From: Butyrivibrio sp.
GTDB taxonomy: Bacteria > Bacillota > Clostridia > Lachnospirales > Lachnospiraceae
Reading direction: 5' to 3'
Length of the DNA: 48,145 nucleotides
Assembly: GCA_015056585.1 (NCBI GenBank)
Contig: SVFZ01000059.1
Span: 1-48,145, forward strand
The translations under genes were made by a program, and so were the position numbers. The stretch's first letter is position 1. Each line of letters starts with the position of its first letter. This document shows, one piece after another, positions 25,572-34,834 of this stretch. The notes under the pieces are model-generated. The model was not told where the DNA came from. It saw only the letters and a program-made list of their open reading frames with translations, and did no database searches.

Positions 25572-27119
25572 ATGCTTGGAATAATTATTGCAGTAGTAGC
25601 AACTCTTGTCATTTCTGTACTTGTTACTTGGATTTTATCGACTAATTACCATAAAAAGGTAACTGAGGGGAAAATCGGAAGTGCTGAGGAAAGGGCAAGA
25701 AAGATTATCGACGAAGCACTCAAGACTGCTGAAGAGACTAAGCGTGAGAAACTTCTTGAAGCAAAAGAAGAGGCTATGAAGACACGTAACGATCTCGAGA
25801 AGGAAGTTAAGGACCGTAGAAATGAGGTTCAGCGTTCTGAGAGAAGAGTTCAGCAGAAAGAGGAAAACGTTGAGAAGAGATCGGAAGCGATTGAGAAGAA
25901 AGAGCAGAGTTTGAATGCTCGAGAGGATGCTCTTAACAAGAAGAGTGAAGAGGTTGCTAAGCTCAATGAACAAAGGCTACAGGAACTTGAGAAAATCTCT
26001 GGCTTAACCTCCGAACAGGCAAAAGAGTATCTTTTAAAAATCGTAGAAGATGATGTAAAGCATGAGTCAGCTGTCATGATCAAGAACATGGAAGCTGAAG
26101 CTAAGGAAGAAGCAGATAAGAGAGCCAAGGAAATTGTTGTTAATGCGATTCAGCGTTGCGCAGCAGATCATGTTTCCGAGACTACAATATCTGTTGTCCA
26201 GCTGCCAAATGATGAGATGAAGGGTAGAATCATTGGTAGAGAAGGAAGAAACATTAGAACCCTTGAAACAATGACCGGTGTAGATCTCATTATTGATGAT
26301 ACACCTGAGGCTGTAGTTATTTCAGGCTTTGATCCAATCCGTAGAGAAGTTGCCAGAATCGCTCTGGAGAAACTTATTGTAGATGGTCGTATCCATCCTG
26401 CAAGAATCGAGGAGATGGTTGAGAAGGCACAGAAGGAAGTAGCTGCCAAGATTAAGGAGGAAGGTGAGAATGCCGCTATTGAGGCAGGTGTTCATGGTCT
26501 TCATCCTGAAGTTATTAAGATTCTTGGTCGTATGAAATTCAGAACCAGCTATGGTCAGAACTGCTTGAAGCATTCTGTAGAGGTTGCACAGTTGTGCGGA
26601 CTTCTTGCATCTGAACTTGGACTTGATGTGAGAATTGCTAAGAGAGCAGGTCTCTTACATGATATCGGTAAGGCTGTCGATCATGAACTTGAAGGTTCAC
26701 ACATCCAGCTGGGTGTTGATATCTGTAAGAAGTACAAAGAATCACCGGTAGTAATAAATGCAGTAGAGGCTCATCACGGCGACGTAGAGCCACAGTCACT
26801 TATAGCAGTTCTTGTGCAGGCCGCTGATACTATATCATCAGCTAGACCTGGTGCTAGAAGAGAGACTCTTGAAACTTACACATCCAGATTAAAAGAACTC
26901 GAAGAAATCACTAATAGCTTTAAGGGTGTTGATCACTCATTTGCTATTCAGGCCGGTAGAGAAGTCAGAGTAATGGTAGTTCCTGAACAGGTATCTGATG
27001 CAGATATGGTTCTTATGGCACGCGATATTGCCAAAAAGATCGAAGACGAGATGGAATATCCGGGACAGATCAAGGTTAATATCATCAGAGAGAGCAGAGC
27101 AACTGATTACGCCAAGTAA
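25572..27119 (+). CDS. rny: Ribonuclease Y
   Basis: Membrane-anchored endoribonuclease that starts mRNA decay in many Firmicutes. It is 515 residues. The N-terminal anchor is at about 3-24, followed by a long charged coiled coil to about 190. A KH domain ([46 protein letters not shown]) and the HD domain come next, with catalytic [12 protein letters not shown] (His363-Asp364). The C-terminus is [21 protein letters not shown], typical of Rny. It has its own strong promoter and a perfect terminator, so it is monocistronic. Its ribosome site lies in a small hairpin, possibly for autoregulation. Confidence 0.97.
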   Translation: MLGIIIAVVATLVISVLVTWILSTNYHKKVTEGKIGSAEERARKIIDEALKTAEETKREKLLEAKEEAMKTRNDLEKEVKDRRNEVQRSERRVQQKEENVEKRSEAIEKKEQSLNAREDALNKKSEEVAKLNEQRLQELEKISGLTSEQAKEYLLKIVEDDVKHESAVMIKNMEAEAKEEADKRAKEIVVNAIQRCAADHVSETTISVVQLPNDEMKGRIIGREGRNIRTLETMTGVDLIIDDTPEAVVISGFDPIRREVARIALEKLIVDGRIHPARIEEMVEKAQKEVAAKIKEEGENAAIEAGVHGLHPEVIKILGRMKFRTSYGQNCLKHSVEVAQLCGLLASELGLDVRIAKRAGLLHDIGKAVDHELEGSHIQLGVDICKKYKESPVVINAVEAHHGDVEPQSLIAVLVQAADTISSARPGARRETLETYTSRLKELEEITNSFKGVDHSFAIQAGREVRVMVVPEQVSDADMVLMARDIAKKIEDEMEYPGQIKVNIIRESRATDYAK

Positions 27120-27149
27120 TCATCTGCAAATTAAAGACGAAAATGTAGT

Positions 27150-27180
27150 AAAGAGGTCATCCGAAAGGATGACCTCTTTT
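27150..27180. terminator. Bidirectional terminator between rny and the acyltransferase
   Basis: A perfect 13-pair stem, AAAGAGGTCATCC with GGATGACCTCTTT, and a GAAA tetraloop. T or A runs flank both sides, suiting the convergent gene pair. Confidence 0.9.
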
Positions 27181-27192
27181 AAGTTGTAAGCA

Positions 27193-28269
27193 TTATTCTG
27201 TTTTATTTTTTGCAGCTTTTATTAACAATTTTTCAATCTGCCTGGTCATAAACTTAAGACAGAATGTAAGTGTAGTGGTAAGGACAATTTCTGTGATAAA
27301 CAAAAGAAGTATGTCCCCGTTTGAAAAGTCTGTATTCATTCCCTTCATATGCATGTAGATGATAACTGAGTGATGAATCAGGAAATATTCATAGCTGTAT
27401 TCGCACATCTTTGATACAACAGCATTAAACTTTTCTCTTTTCGCCAGGAATGTTTCAAGTCCGTAAAATGCAAGGAATGCTGCTACGCTCTGTATTACAA
27501 TCTGGAAATTATCTATGCCCGGAAGCTCTTTTGGATAGATTGCAAAAAAGAGGTTAATGATAAGTCCCAAAATAGCAGCCTTTGACGGAATTTTTGTAAG
27601 GATTCTTGCTATAAACATACCAAGTATAAAATCGTATATCTTTATGGTGAAATTCGTAAACATCGGAACTGTAGATAATACCTTAAAATTGTAATACTTG
27701 TTTATCATCAGGGCATAGTATATAGTGGCGACTGCAATTGTCATGTATGGACGCTTCATTATCAAAATCCTGAGAAGAGGGAACAGGACGTACATCATGA
27801 TAAGACATCCTAAAAACCATTCGCCGATTCCAAGTGAACAGCTGGGAATACCAAAGCTGTCAACATATGAATCCATTCCAAATACTGTAAACAAAAAACT
27901 GTAGGGCTTTAGATGTCTTTCCGCAAAGGGATGAGGAAGTGTTAAATGCCCTGTCACTATGTGATAGGCAAAGTAGAAGACATATACCACATAGAAAGGA
28001 ATCAGGATCTTAATAAACCTCTTTTTGTAAAAATCCTTTATTCGGAAGCGGTCATTATCTGATGACATCATAAGTCCGCACCCTGACAGGATGAAAAAGA
28101 GGCTTACGCCCACCTTGGCTATATGCATATTTGCATTGGAAAAGAGAAATTTGATGCTGTCGTGTTGCCGGATTCCATATAGATAAAGAGTAAATACCAT
28201 GTGATAGAATACTATGGCAAACATGGATAGTATCCTTAAGAGGTTCATGAAGTTATATCTTTTTTTCAT
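27193..28269 (-). CDS. Acyltransferase family 3 membrane protein
   Basis: Integral membrane O-acyltransferase-like protein of 358 residues with about ten hydrophobic segments. Family members transfer acetyl or other acyl groups to cell-surface polysaccharide, lipid or peptidoglycan sugars. The N-terminal pattern NLLRILSMFAIVFYHMVF contains the family histidine (His23), and GVSLFFILSGCGLMM with KDFYKKRFIKILIPFYVVYV follows. The later helices are less conserved. GGGGA precedes the start. It has no glycan partner gene next to it. A short leader ORF and a strong minus-strand terminator lie about 95-160 bases upstream, so its expression may be attenuated. Confidence 0.85.
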   Translation of the reverse strand: MKKRYNFMNLLRILSMFAIVFYHMVFTLYLYGIRQHDSIKFLFSNANMHIAKVGVSLFFILSGCGLMMSSDNDRFRIKDFYKKRFIKILIPFYVVYVFYFAYHIVTGHLTLPHPFAERHLKPYSFLFTVFGMDSYVDSFGIPSCSLGIGEWFLGCLIMMYVLFPLLRILIMKRPYMTIAVATIYYALMINKYYNFKVLSTVPMFTNFTIKIYDFILGMFIARILTKIPSKAAILGLIINLFFAIYPKELPGIDNFQIVIQSVAAFLAFYGLETFLAKREKFNAVVSKMCEYSYEYFLIHHSVIIYMHMKGMNTDFSNGDILLLFITEIVLTTTLTFCLKFMTRQIEKLLIKAAKNKTE

Positions 28270-28362
28270 ACCGATTCCCCAATATAACGTTTTTTAGAAG
28301 AGCCTTTGACTCTTTCATCATCTTATCATTAATTCTTATTATGTTCACATATATTATGCAAT

Positions 28363-28405
28363 AAAAAAGTACCACCACCGGGAGCCTGCCGCAGTGACGA
28401 TACTT
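28363..28405 (-). terminator. Minus-strand terminator in the acyltransferase leader
   Basis: Read on the minus strand, AAGTATCGTCACTG pairs with CGGTGGTGGTACTT over 14 pairs (several G-U), with an 11-base loop, followed by a T-run (28363-28368 on this strand reads A). The G-U pairs become mismatches on the + strand, so it is built for minus-strand transcripts. Confidence 0.7.
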
Positions 28406-28428
28406 TATGTGTTTGGAAGATAGTTCAT
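28405..28428 (-). CDS. Candidate 7-residue leader peptide (MNYLPNT)
   Basis: On the minus strand AAAGGAGG (28439-28446) is followed after ten bases by ATG at 28428, six more codons (Asn Tyr Leu Pro Asn Thr) and TAA ending at 28405. The stop codon touches the 5' arm of the terminator at 28363-28405. A strong ribosome site on so short a frame, ending exactly at a terminator, resembles a ribosome-controlled attenuator for the acyltransferase gene 136 bases downstream. Also possible is a chance frame inside the end of an unrelated short transcript. GGAAG near the ribosome site can pair with CTTCC inside the frame. No experimental or comparative support is available here. Confidence 0.4.
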   Translation of the reverse strand: MNYLPNT

Positions 28429-28656
28429 TCTTTACCTTCCTCCTTTCTGATATATATATCGGTGTTTTTTGCGTAAACTTAAGTGAAAAAAACCGCCAAA
28501 ATGGAAAAATAGAATAAAATATTTTCCATAAGTAATTATATATAAATACGATTAAGGTAACTATAATAGTATTATCAGATAAAAACATTAAAGCATATCA
28601 AATATTCTGTAGATAAGCTTTGATGAGTTGCTAAATAGCATTATGGAGGGATGGTT

Positions 28657-28980
28657 ATGAACACAAAGAGATTGTATAAGAGCAATGATAGAAAAATTGC
28701 AGGCGTATGCGGTGGCATTGCAGAATATTTTGGATTTGATCCTACATTGGTTCGTCTCATATGGGCATTAGTAGTATTAGCCGGAGGATCAGGAGTTTTA
28801 CTTTACTTCCTTGCTTCTATAATCATGGAGGATGCTCCTGATTATATTCCGGAAGATGAAAGAGAAAGAAACTACAGAAGTGAATATACAGACAATTACT
28901 CATCAGATCGTCAGGCCGGCAGTGAAGATACTCAGAACGAGAACAGAGAAATTGTTGGTTTTAAGTACGAAGAAAAATAA
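28657..28980 (+). CDS. PspC-domain membrane protein
   Basis: Small protein of 107 residues with a PspC domain: KRLYKSNDRKIAGVCGGIAEYFGFDPTLVRLIWALVVLAGGSGVLLYFLASIIMED. In proteobacteria PspC takes part in phage-shock membrane-stress signalling; in Firmicutes such short PspC proteins are widespread with little known function. One or two membrane segments (about 33-58) are followed by a hydrophilic acidic tail. GGAGGG at 28645-28650 places the start at ATG 28657 rather than 28651. No other psp gene is nearby. Confidence 0.85.
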   Translation: MNTKRLYKSNDRKIAGVCGGIAEYFGFDPTLVRLIWALVVLAGGSGVLLYFLASIIMEDAPDYIPEDERERNYRSEYTDNYSSDRQAGSEDTQNENREIVGFKYEEK

Positions 28981-29032
28981 AACAACGGGTATTTTTAATA
29001 ATTATTATCATAAACCTTTTTGTATATAATAC

Positions 29033-29061
29033 TTGTCAAAAATGGTTGCATACAATATAAT
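29033..29061 (+). promoter_or_regulatory. Promoter of the DtxR-family gene
   Basis: TTGTCA (29033-29038), a 17-base spacer and a perfect TATAAT (29056-29061), ~43 bases before the start. No metal-repressor palindrome is evident. Confidence 0.75.
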
Positions 29062-29103
29062 TTAATTTGAAGGTGATTCTTATATATAAAAAGGAGAATG
29101 GTT

Positions 29104-29478
29104 ATGCACGAGTCAGGGGAAGATTATATCGAAACTATATATCTTTTAAAGAAGAAAAAGGGTATGGTTCGTTCGATTGACGTTGCAAATGAACTGAATT
29201 TTTCAAGACCAAGTGTTTCAAGGGCTGTTGGACTTCTTAAGGATGACGGACTTCTTACTGTAGAGGATGACGGCGAACTGGTTTTAACCGAGCTTGGACT
29301 TAAAAAGGCAAAGAGTGTATACGAAAAGCATACAAATCTTACCAAATTTTTAATGCTCACAGCAGGAGTCAACGAAGATATAGCTGAGACTGATGCCTGC
29401 AGAATCGAGCACATTATAAGTCCTGAGACTTTTAAAGGGATAAAGAAGTTTTTAAAAGAACATAAAGACAACGCATAA
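29104..29478 (+). CDS. DtxR/MntR-family metal-dependent transcriptional repressor
   Basis: Winged-helix repressor of 124 residues with the N-terminal DNA-binding domain and the metal-binding/dimerisation domain, and no C-terminal SH3-like domain, so it resembles MntR in build. Start ATG 29104 is preferred because AAGGAG ends seven bases before it. Likely metal ligands align at Asp7, Glu10, His76, Cys99, Glu102 and His103. MntR has Glu at the position of Cys99, whereas DtxR/IdeR have Cys there and Met in place of Asp7, so this protein combines the two ligand sets. Whether it senses Fe2+ or Mn2+ cannot be decided by reading. No metal transporter is adjacent. Confidence 0.87.
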   Translation: MHESGEDYIETIYLLKKKKGMVRSIDVANELNFSRPSVSRAVGLLKDDGLLTVEDDGELVLTELGLKKAKSVYEKHTNLTKFLMLTAGVNEDIAETDACRIEHIISPETFKGIKKFLKEHKDNA

Positions 29479-29501
29479 AAAGCTTTGTAAAATAAAAACA
29501 G

Positions 29502-29543
29502 AGGCTTTGTATATGATGGCACTCATCTATACAAAGCCTTTTT
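29502..29543 (+). terminator. Terminator of the DtxR-family gene
   Basis: Perfect 12-pair stem AGGCTTTGTATA/TATACAAAGCCT, whose loop contains a further GATG/CATC pairing, followed by TTTT. Confidence 0.85.
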
Positions 29544-29559
29544 CGGTGTGTTCGAGAAA

Positions 29560-29588
29560 TTGACAGAGTTATGAAAAGCCATTAAAAT
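29560..29588 (+). promoter_or_regulatory. Strong promoter of the RsmF-type gene
   Basis: TTGACA (29560-29565), a 17-base spacer and TAAAAT (29583-29588). The ~115-base leader carries a perfect palindrome GCCTTTATAAAGGC (29610-29623), itself flanked by ATGCT and AGCAT, so the leader folds into a compact hairpin. Confidence 0.8.
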
Positions 29589-29708
29589 GAATTTCCAATG
29601 CTAAAACCGGCCTTTATAAAGGCAGACAGCATATTAGGAATACAGCTACTTTTGGATATTTCTTCCGGGATTTAAGAAAATAGTAAATTCGTGTGAATGA
29701 GGTGAAAA

Positions 29709-31193
29709 ATGCTTCCTGAATTATTTGTTGACAGAATGAAAAATCTTTTACCAAAAGAAGAATTCGAAGCCTTTATTGACAGCTTTGGAGATACTTCTGA
29801 AAGATATCATGCACTTAGGATAAATACCTTAAAGGCAAAAGAAGAAAACAGCTTTGAAGAGATTAAAGGAAAGCTTTATGAATGCTTTGGAGAGGGACTT
29901 TTGGAGCAGGTTCCCTGGGAAGAAAACGGTATTTACTACGACGATAGGATATCTCCCGGAAAACACCCTTATCATGAAGCCGGGCTTTACTATATCCAGG
30001 AGCCCAGCGCTATGGCGCCTGTACACTTTCTTGACCCAAAGCCAGGGGAAAAGATCCTTGATTTATGCGCTGCTCCGGGAGGAAAGAGCACACAGATAGC
30101 GGTCAGAATGCAGGGAAAGGGAATCCTTATATCTAATGAGATAAACAGGGACAGAGCAAAAATCCTCTCCCTTAATGTGGAACGTCTTGGAATTACCAAT
30201 TGTATGGTCTTAAATGAAACTCCCAGGAATCTCTCAGAGCGGTTTGAGGGCTTTTTTGACAAGATACTTGTGGATGCTCCCTGCTCAGGAGAGGGGATGT
30301 TTCGAAAAAACGCGGTAGCACTGACAGAGTGGAGCCCTGAAAATGTAGAGAACTGCGCTCTTCGTCAAAAGGAGATACTGGATCTGGCGTCGAAGATGCT
30401 TTCCCCCGGAGGCGTACTTGTTTATTCGACATGCACCTTTGCTCCTGCGGAAAATGAGGAGAGCATCTACAGATTTATCGTAAATCATCCGGATTTTCAC
30501 GTTCAGGACATTCCGCTTGCAGAGGGCATGGAAAATGCAAGAGAGGCCTTTATTTCAAAGAAATGCCTTGAAGAAAACGGAGAAGATACAGCAAAGATAC
30601 AAGAGGTTAAAAAGGCAGTCAGGCTCTGGCCACATAAACTAAGCGGCGAAGGACATTTTTTGTGCGTTCTTAAAAGAGACGGAGAGAGGCTAAGCACAGA
30701 CAGTTATGTACCCGGTGGAAAAAATCTTCCGGCAAAAAAAGAAATTCTAAAGATTTTTGAGACTTTTTTGAAGGAAACACTTGTATTTACAGAGGATTCG
30801 GCTAATACTACAAAGAGTGGTTTATGTTTTGGTAAGACGATTTTCCAGTTCGGAGATCAGCTTTACCTTGCTCCCGATTATATGCCGTCAATAAACGGTC
30901 TGAAGGTTATGCGCCCGGGGCTTCATCTTGGAACTGTCAAAAAAGACAGGTTTGAACCGTCGCATGCACTGGCACTTGCCATGAAAGCTGAGGATGCGGT
31001 AAATACGGCAGACTTTTCCGAAAACTCATCGGATATCAGGCAGTATTTAAATGGGCAGACCTTACGAACCGGTGATAAATCAGGTAAGGGCTGGACTTTA
31101 GTTACTGTAGACGGATATTCCATCGGATGGGCAAAAAGAGCTGATACCATGCTCAAAAACCACTATCCTAAGGGACTTAGAATAAACATTTAA
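29709..31193 (+). CDS. RsmF/RsmB-family RNA (cytosine-5) methyltransferase
   Basis: SAM-dependent m5C methyltransferase of the NOL1/NOP2/Sun group, 494 residues. The SAM site is ILDLCAAPGGKSTQIA. The two cysteines of the mechanism are Cys192 in DAPCSGEGMFRK and Cys242 in YSTCTF. The C-terminal ~200 residues (from about LWPHKLSGEGHFLCVLKR onward) resemble the PUA-like and RsmF C-terminal extension (KVMRPGLHLGTVKKDRFEPSHALAL). RsmF methylates 16S rRNA C1407 in E. coli; the Firmicute relatives act on 16S rRNA, but the exact base is not readable. It has its own promoter. Confidence 0.9.
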   Translation: MLPELFVDRMKNLLPKEEFEAFIDSFGDTSERYHALRINTLKAKEENSFEEIKGKLYECFGEGLLEQVPWEENGIYYDDRISPGKHPYHEAGLYYIQEPSAMAPVHFLDPKPGEKILDLCAAPGGKSTQIAVRMQGKGILISNEINRDRAKILSLNVERLGITNCMVLNETPRNLSERFEGFFDKILVDAPCSGEGMFRKNAVALTEWSPENVENCALRQKEILDLASKMLSPGGVLVYSTCTFAPAENEESIYRFIVNHPDFHVQDIPLAEGMENAREAFISKKCLEENGEDTAKIQEVKKAVRLWPHKLSGEGHFLCVLKRDGERLSTDSYVPGGKNLPAKKEILKIFETFLKETLVFTEDSANTTKSGLCFGKTIFQFGDQLYLAPDYMPSINGLKVMRPGLHLGTVKKDRFEPSHALALAMKAEDAVNTADFSENSSDIRQYLNGQTLRTGDKSGKGWTLVTVDGYSIGWAKRADTMLKNHYPKGLRINI

Positions 31194-31264
31194 GTCACAA
31201 AAACCCATATAATAGTTTGGTCTCATAAACACATGTTGACTATAAATAAAGGAAACGACAGACA

Positions 31265-32989
31265 ATGCGTAAATTACTGGTGTATTTAAAGGATTATAAG
31301 AAAGAGGCTATCCTTGGACCTTTGTTCAAGCTTTTGGAGGCTTCATTTGAACTTCTTGTGCCGCTGGTAATCGCAGCTTTAATTGATAAGGGTATTGCAG
31401 GTCATGATAACTCTCAGATCATCAAAATGTGCCTTCTGCTTTTGCTTTTAGCGGTTGTGGGATACATAAGTGCAGTTACAGCCCAGTATTTCGCAGCTAA
31501 GGCGGCTGCCGGCTTTGCTGCAAAGGTCAAAAGAGCTCTTTTTGATAATATTCAAAAACTGTCATTCTCCGATATGGACAGGGTCGGAACCTCTGCAATG
31601 ATAACCAGAATGACCAGCGACATGAATCAGGTTCAGCAGGGCGTCAATATGACAATAAGGCTTCTTTTAAGGTCTCCTTTTGTCGTTTTTGGTGCAATGG
31701 TCATGGCATTTACCATTGATTTCAGGCAGGCCCTTATTTTCCTTGTTACGATCATTTTGTTATTCGCCGTTGTTGGCGCAATAATGGTGTGGAGCATACC
31801 AAGATACGGGAAGATTCAGTCTGGTCTTGATACACTTCTTAGACTCACCAGAGAAAATCATACAGGCGTAAGAGTTATCAGAGCCTTTGGCCTTGAGGAG
31901 CAGGAAAAAAAGAACTTTCACAGCCACAACGATGAGCTGATGAAGCTGCAGAGGCATGTGGGAGGTGTTTCCGCTCTTATGAATCCCGTCACCTTTGCGA
32001 TACTGAACCTCTCTGTGGCATATCTTATTTACAAGGGTGCAATTTATGTGAATATGGGTGAGTTATCACAGGGCCAGGTTGTTGCTCTTTACAACTATAT
32101 GTCACAGATACTTGTTGAGCTCATTAAGTTTGCAAATCTCGTACTTACCATAACAAAGGCGATTGCTTGCGGAAACAGAATAGAGGAGCTCATGGAGATG
32201 AAGTCCTCCATGAAGGACGGAACTGTCACTGAGTTTATCCCTTACGAAAACCATATTGAATTTAACGATGTATCAATGAAATACCAGGGCGACAGTGAAG
32301 AGTCCCTTAGCAATATTTCATTTACCGTTAAAAGAGGCGAGAAGATCGGTGTAATTGGCGGAACCGGCAGTGGTAAGTCATCTTTGATAAGTCTTATTCC
32401 CAGATTTTATGACACTTCATCCGGAAACGTTAAGATTGACGGAAGAGATGTTAAAGAATATAAGCTGGAAGCCTTGAGGGAGAGGATTGGAATCGTTCCT
32501 CAGAAGGCAGTTCTTTTCCACGGAACCATAAGAGATAACCTTAAGTGGGGAAAAGAGAATGCTACTGACGAAGAGCTTTATGAAGCACTTAAGATAGCGC
32601 AGGCAAAAGAGGTTGTGGATGGAAAGGAAAATGGCCTTGACTATATGGTTGCGCAGAGCGGAAAGAATTTCTCCGGTGGTCAGAGGCAGAGGCTTACAAT
32701 AGCCAGAGCACTGGTAAGAAAGCCTGAAATCCTCATCCTTGACGACAGCGCTTCAGCTCTTGATTATTTAACGGACAGAAAACTCAGGGAGGCTATTGCC
32801 GGAATGCAGAATCCGCCCACTACCTTTATTGTTTCCCAGAGAACATCAAGTGTTCTTTCCTGTGACAAAATTATCGTTCTTGATAACGGGGCTGTTGCGG
32901 GAATCGGAACTCACGATGAGCTTTTAAGCAGCTGTGAGCTTTACAGAGAAATATATGATTCACAGTTTAAAAAGGAGGGAGCGGTATGA
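31265..32989 (+). CDS. ABC exporter half-transporter with degenerate nucleotide site
   Basis: Type IV ABC exporter (membrane domain, then nucleotide-binding domain) of 574 residues. Walker A is GGTGSGKS (366-373) and the signature is FSGGQRQRL. After Walker B the catalytic Glu is replaced by Asp (LILDDSASALD), and the H-loop His is replaced by Gln (IVSQRTSS), so its own catalytic site should be inactive or weak. That is typical of one half of a heterodimeric exporter such as TM287/288, LmrCD or BmrCD. The stop overlaps the start of the second half by four bases (ATGA). The substrate (drug, peptide or lipid) is unknown. Confidence 0.93.
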   Translation: MRKLLVYLKDYKKEAILGPLFKLLEASFELLVPLVIAALIDKGIAGHDNSQIIKMCLLLLLLAVVGYISAVTAQYFAAKAAAGFAAKVKRALFDNIQKLSFSDMDRVGTSAMITRMTSDMNQVQQGVNMTIRLLLRSPFVVFGAMVMAFTIDFRQALIFLVTIILLFAVVGAIMVWSIPRYGKIQSGLDTLLRLTRENHTGVRVIRAFGLEEQEKKNFHSHNDELMKLQRHVGGVSALMNPVTFAILNLSVAYLIYKGAIYVNMGELSQGQVVALYNYMSQILVELIKFANLVLTITKAIACGNRIEELMEMKSSMKDGTVTEFIPYENHIEFNDVSMKYQGDSEESLSNISFTVKRGEKIGVIGGTGSGKSSLISLIPRFYDTSSGNVKIDGRDVKEYKLEALRERIGIVPQKAVLFHGTIRDNLKWGKENATDEELYEALKIAQAKEVVDGKENGLDYMVAQSGKNFSGGQRQRLTIARALVRKPEILILDDSASALDYLTDRKLREAIAGMQNPPTTFIVSQRTSSVLSCDKIIVLDNGAVAGIGTHDELLSSCELYREIYDSQFKKEGAV

Positions 32990-34716
32990 AAAAGGGAACG
33001 CTTAAAAAAGTACTCAGATATGCCGGCAAATACCGCATCCTGATTGCTGTTTCGATGATTCTGGCTATAGTGACAGCTCTTTTGTCACTGTATGTGCCTA
33101 TCCTTGCAGGAAGAGCAGTTGATCAGCTCCTTGGAAAAGGAGCAGTGGATTTTGGAAAAGTTATAATGATCCTTACGGAAATGGTGGTTTCTGTACTGAT
33201 CGTAGCGATCTGTCAGTGGATCATGAATAAGGCAAACAACAGGATCACCTTTCAGGTTGTAAGAGATGTCAGAAGAGAGGCTTTTGACAAGCTTCAAAAG
33301 CTTTCGTTTGAGTACCTTGATACCAAGCAGACAGGAGATATAGTCAGCAGGATAATATCTGATGTGGATCTTTTTTCCGATGGTCTGCTTATGGGCTTTA
33401 CACAGCTCTTTACTGGTATAGTTACTATTCTTGGCACATTGGTTTTCATGTTTTATCTAAATGCCAAAATAGCAGTGGTTGTTGTGGTACTTACACCCTT
33501 ATCTTTATTTGTTGCAAAGTTCGTAGCCACAAGATCTTTTACGCTTTTTAAACAGCAGAGCGAAGCAAGAGCAGCTCAGACGTCCTTTGTGGATGAAATG
33601 GTAGGAAATTTGTCTGTGGTAAAGGCTTTTGCCCACGAGGATGAGAACCTTGAATTTTTTGATGAGATAAATGACAAACTGGAGGATACAAGTGTAAAGG
33701 CTACGTTTTTCTCATCCCTTACCAATCCCAGTACACGTTTTATCAACAACCTGGTTTACGCAGCGGTAGCCCTTTTCGGAGCTTTTGCATGTATTTCAGG
33801 AAAGATGACAGTGGGCGGACTGACAATCTTTTTAAGCTATGCCAATCAGTATACGAAGCCCTTTAACGAGATTTCCGGAGTTGTAACAGAACTACAGAAC
33901 GCTCTTGCCTGCGCAGAGAGGGTATTTAGTCTTATAGAGCAGGAGCCCGAGACTCCTGATAAAGAGAATGCGCCTGATACTTTGCAGGCGGAGGGCATTG
34001 TTGATATGAAGGATGTGTCCTTCTCATACGACAAGAGCAAAAAGCTGATTGAGGATCTTAACCTCGATATCAAAAAGGGACAGAGAGTTGCGATTGTAGG
34101 CCCGACAGGAAGCGGAAAAACCACACTTATAAATCTTCTCATGAGATTTTATGACGTAGATGAAGGCCATATATCCATTGACGGCACAGATATAAGGGAT
34201 CTAAAAAGAAGTGCACTAAGGAGCAACTTTGGAATGGTGCTCCAGGAGACCTGGCTTAAGAATGGTACTGTCAGGGAAAACATCACTCTTGGCAGAGCGG
34301 GCTTTACCGATGAGGAGATTATTGCTGCAGCCAAGGCGTCACATGCCCACAGCTTCATAAAGAGACTTCCAAACGGTTATGATACGGTTATCAGTGAGAA
34401 CGGAGGAAATCTCTCCCAGGGACAGAAGCAGCTTCTTTGCATAACAAGAGTAATGCTCAGCATTCCGCCTATGCTCATTCTGGATGAGGCTACATCCTCA
34501 ATTGATACAAGCACTGAGATCAGGATACAGAAGGCATTTAATAAGATGATGACAGGAAGGACGAGCTTTATTGTTGCCCACAGACTTTCTACCATCCGTG
34601 AAGCAGATGTGATTCTTGTTATGAAGGACGGACATATTATTGAGCAGGGCAATCACAAGCAGCTCATTGACAAGAAGGGCTTTTATTTCGATCTGTATAA
34701 CAGCCAGTTTGCATAA
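32986..34716 (+). CDS. ABC exporter half-transporter with consensus catalytic site
   Basis: Partner of the preceding half, 576 residues. Walker A is GPTGSGKT (372-379). The Walker B region LILDEATSSID has the catalytic Glu and the H-loop is IVAHRLST, both canonical. The signature is LSQGQKQLL. In heterodimeric exporters one catalytic site is normal and one degenerate, and this pair shows exactly that. GGAGG in the end of the first gene precedes ATG 32986. Heterodimeric exporters of this class often confer multidrug resistance, but no regulator or resistance gene is adjacent, so that is only a possibility. Confidence 0.94.
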   Translation: MKKGTLKKVLRYAGKYRILIAVSMILAIVTALLSLYVPILAGRAVDQLLGKGAVDFGKVIMILTEMVVSVLIVAICQWIMNKANNRITFQVVRDVRREAFDKLQKLSFEYLDTKQTGDIVSRIISDVDLFSDGLLMGFTQLFTGIVTILGTLVFMFYLNAKIAVVVVVLTPLSLFVAKFVATRSFTLFKQQSEARAAQTSFVDEMVGNLSVVKAFAHEDENLEFFDEINDKLEDTSVKATFFSSLTNPSTRFINNLVYAAVALFGAFACISGKMTVGGLTIFLSYANQYTKPFNEISGVVTELQNALACAERVFSLIEQEPETPDKENAPDTLQAEGIVDMKDVSFSYDKSKKLIEDLNLDIKKGQRVAIVGPTGSGKTTLINLLMRFYDVDEGHISIDGTDIRDLKRSALRSNFGMVLQETWLKNGTVRENITLGRAGFTDEEIIAAAKASHAHSFIKRLPNGYDTVISENGGNLSQGQKQLLCITRVMLSIPPMLILDEATSSIDTSTEIRIQKAFNKMMTGRTSFIVAHRLSTIREADVILVMKDGHIIEQGNHKQLIDKKGFYFDLYNSQFA

Positions 34717-34834
34717 CATACTTCGTAAAGATTATTTTTAAAAGTGTAGCATATGTGCACCATAATGCGTTAATATGTTATAAAGACCCAAATGTATTTC
34801 CTAAATGATTAAAGGAATTTCAGGAGAATGATTC

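Larger units (their letters stand above)
28270..28656. other. 387-base divergent region between acyltransferase and PspC genes
   Basis: AT-rich divergent intergenic region. On the minus strand it holds a 7-codon leader ORF (28405-28428), its ribosome site (28439-28446) and a terminator (28363-28405). On the + strand a TATAAT at 28562-28567 could serve the pspC gene. An open minus-strand frame at 28253-28588 has no ribosome site and low-complexity content, and I do not call it. Nothing else is recognisable. Confidence 0.6.

Noticed and set aside
28253..28588. Minus-strand open frame of 111 codons before the acyltransferase
   Set aside because: It has no ribosome site, has AT-rich low-complexity content, overlaps the acyltransferase start and runs through a terminator.
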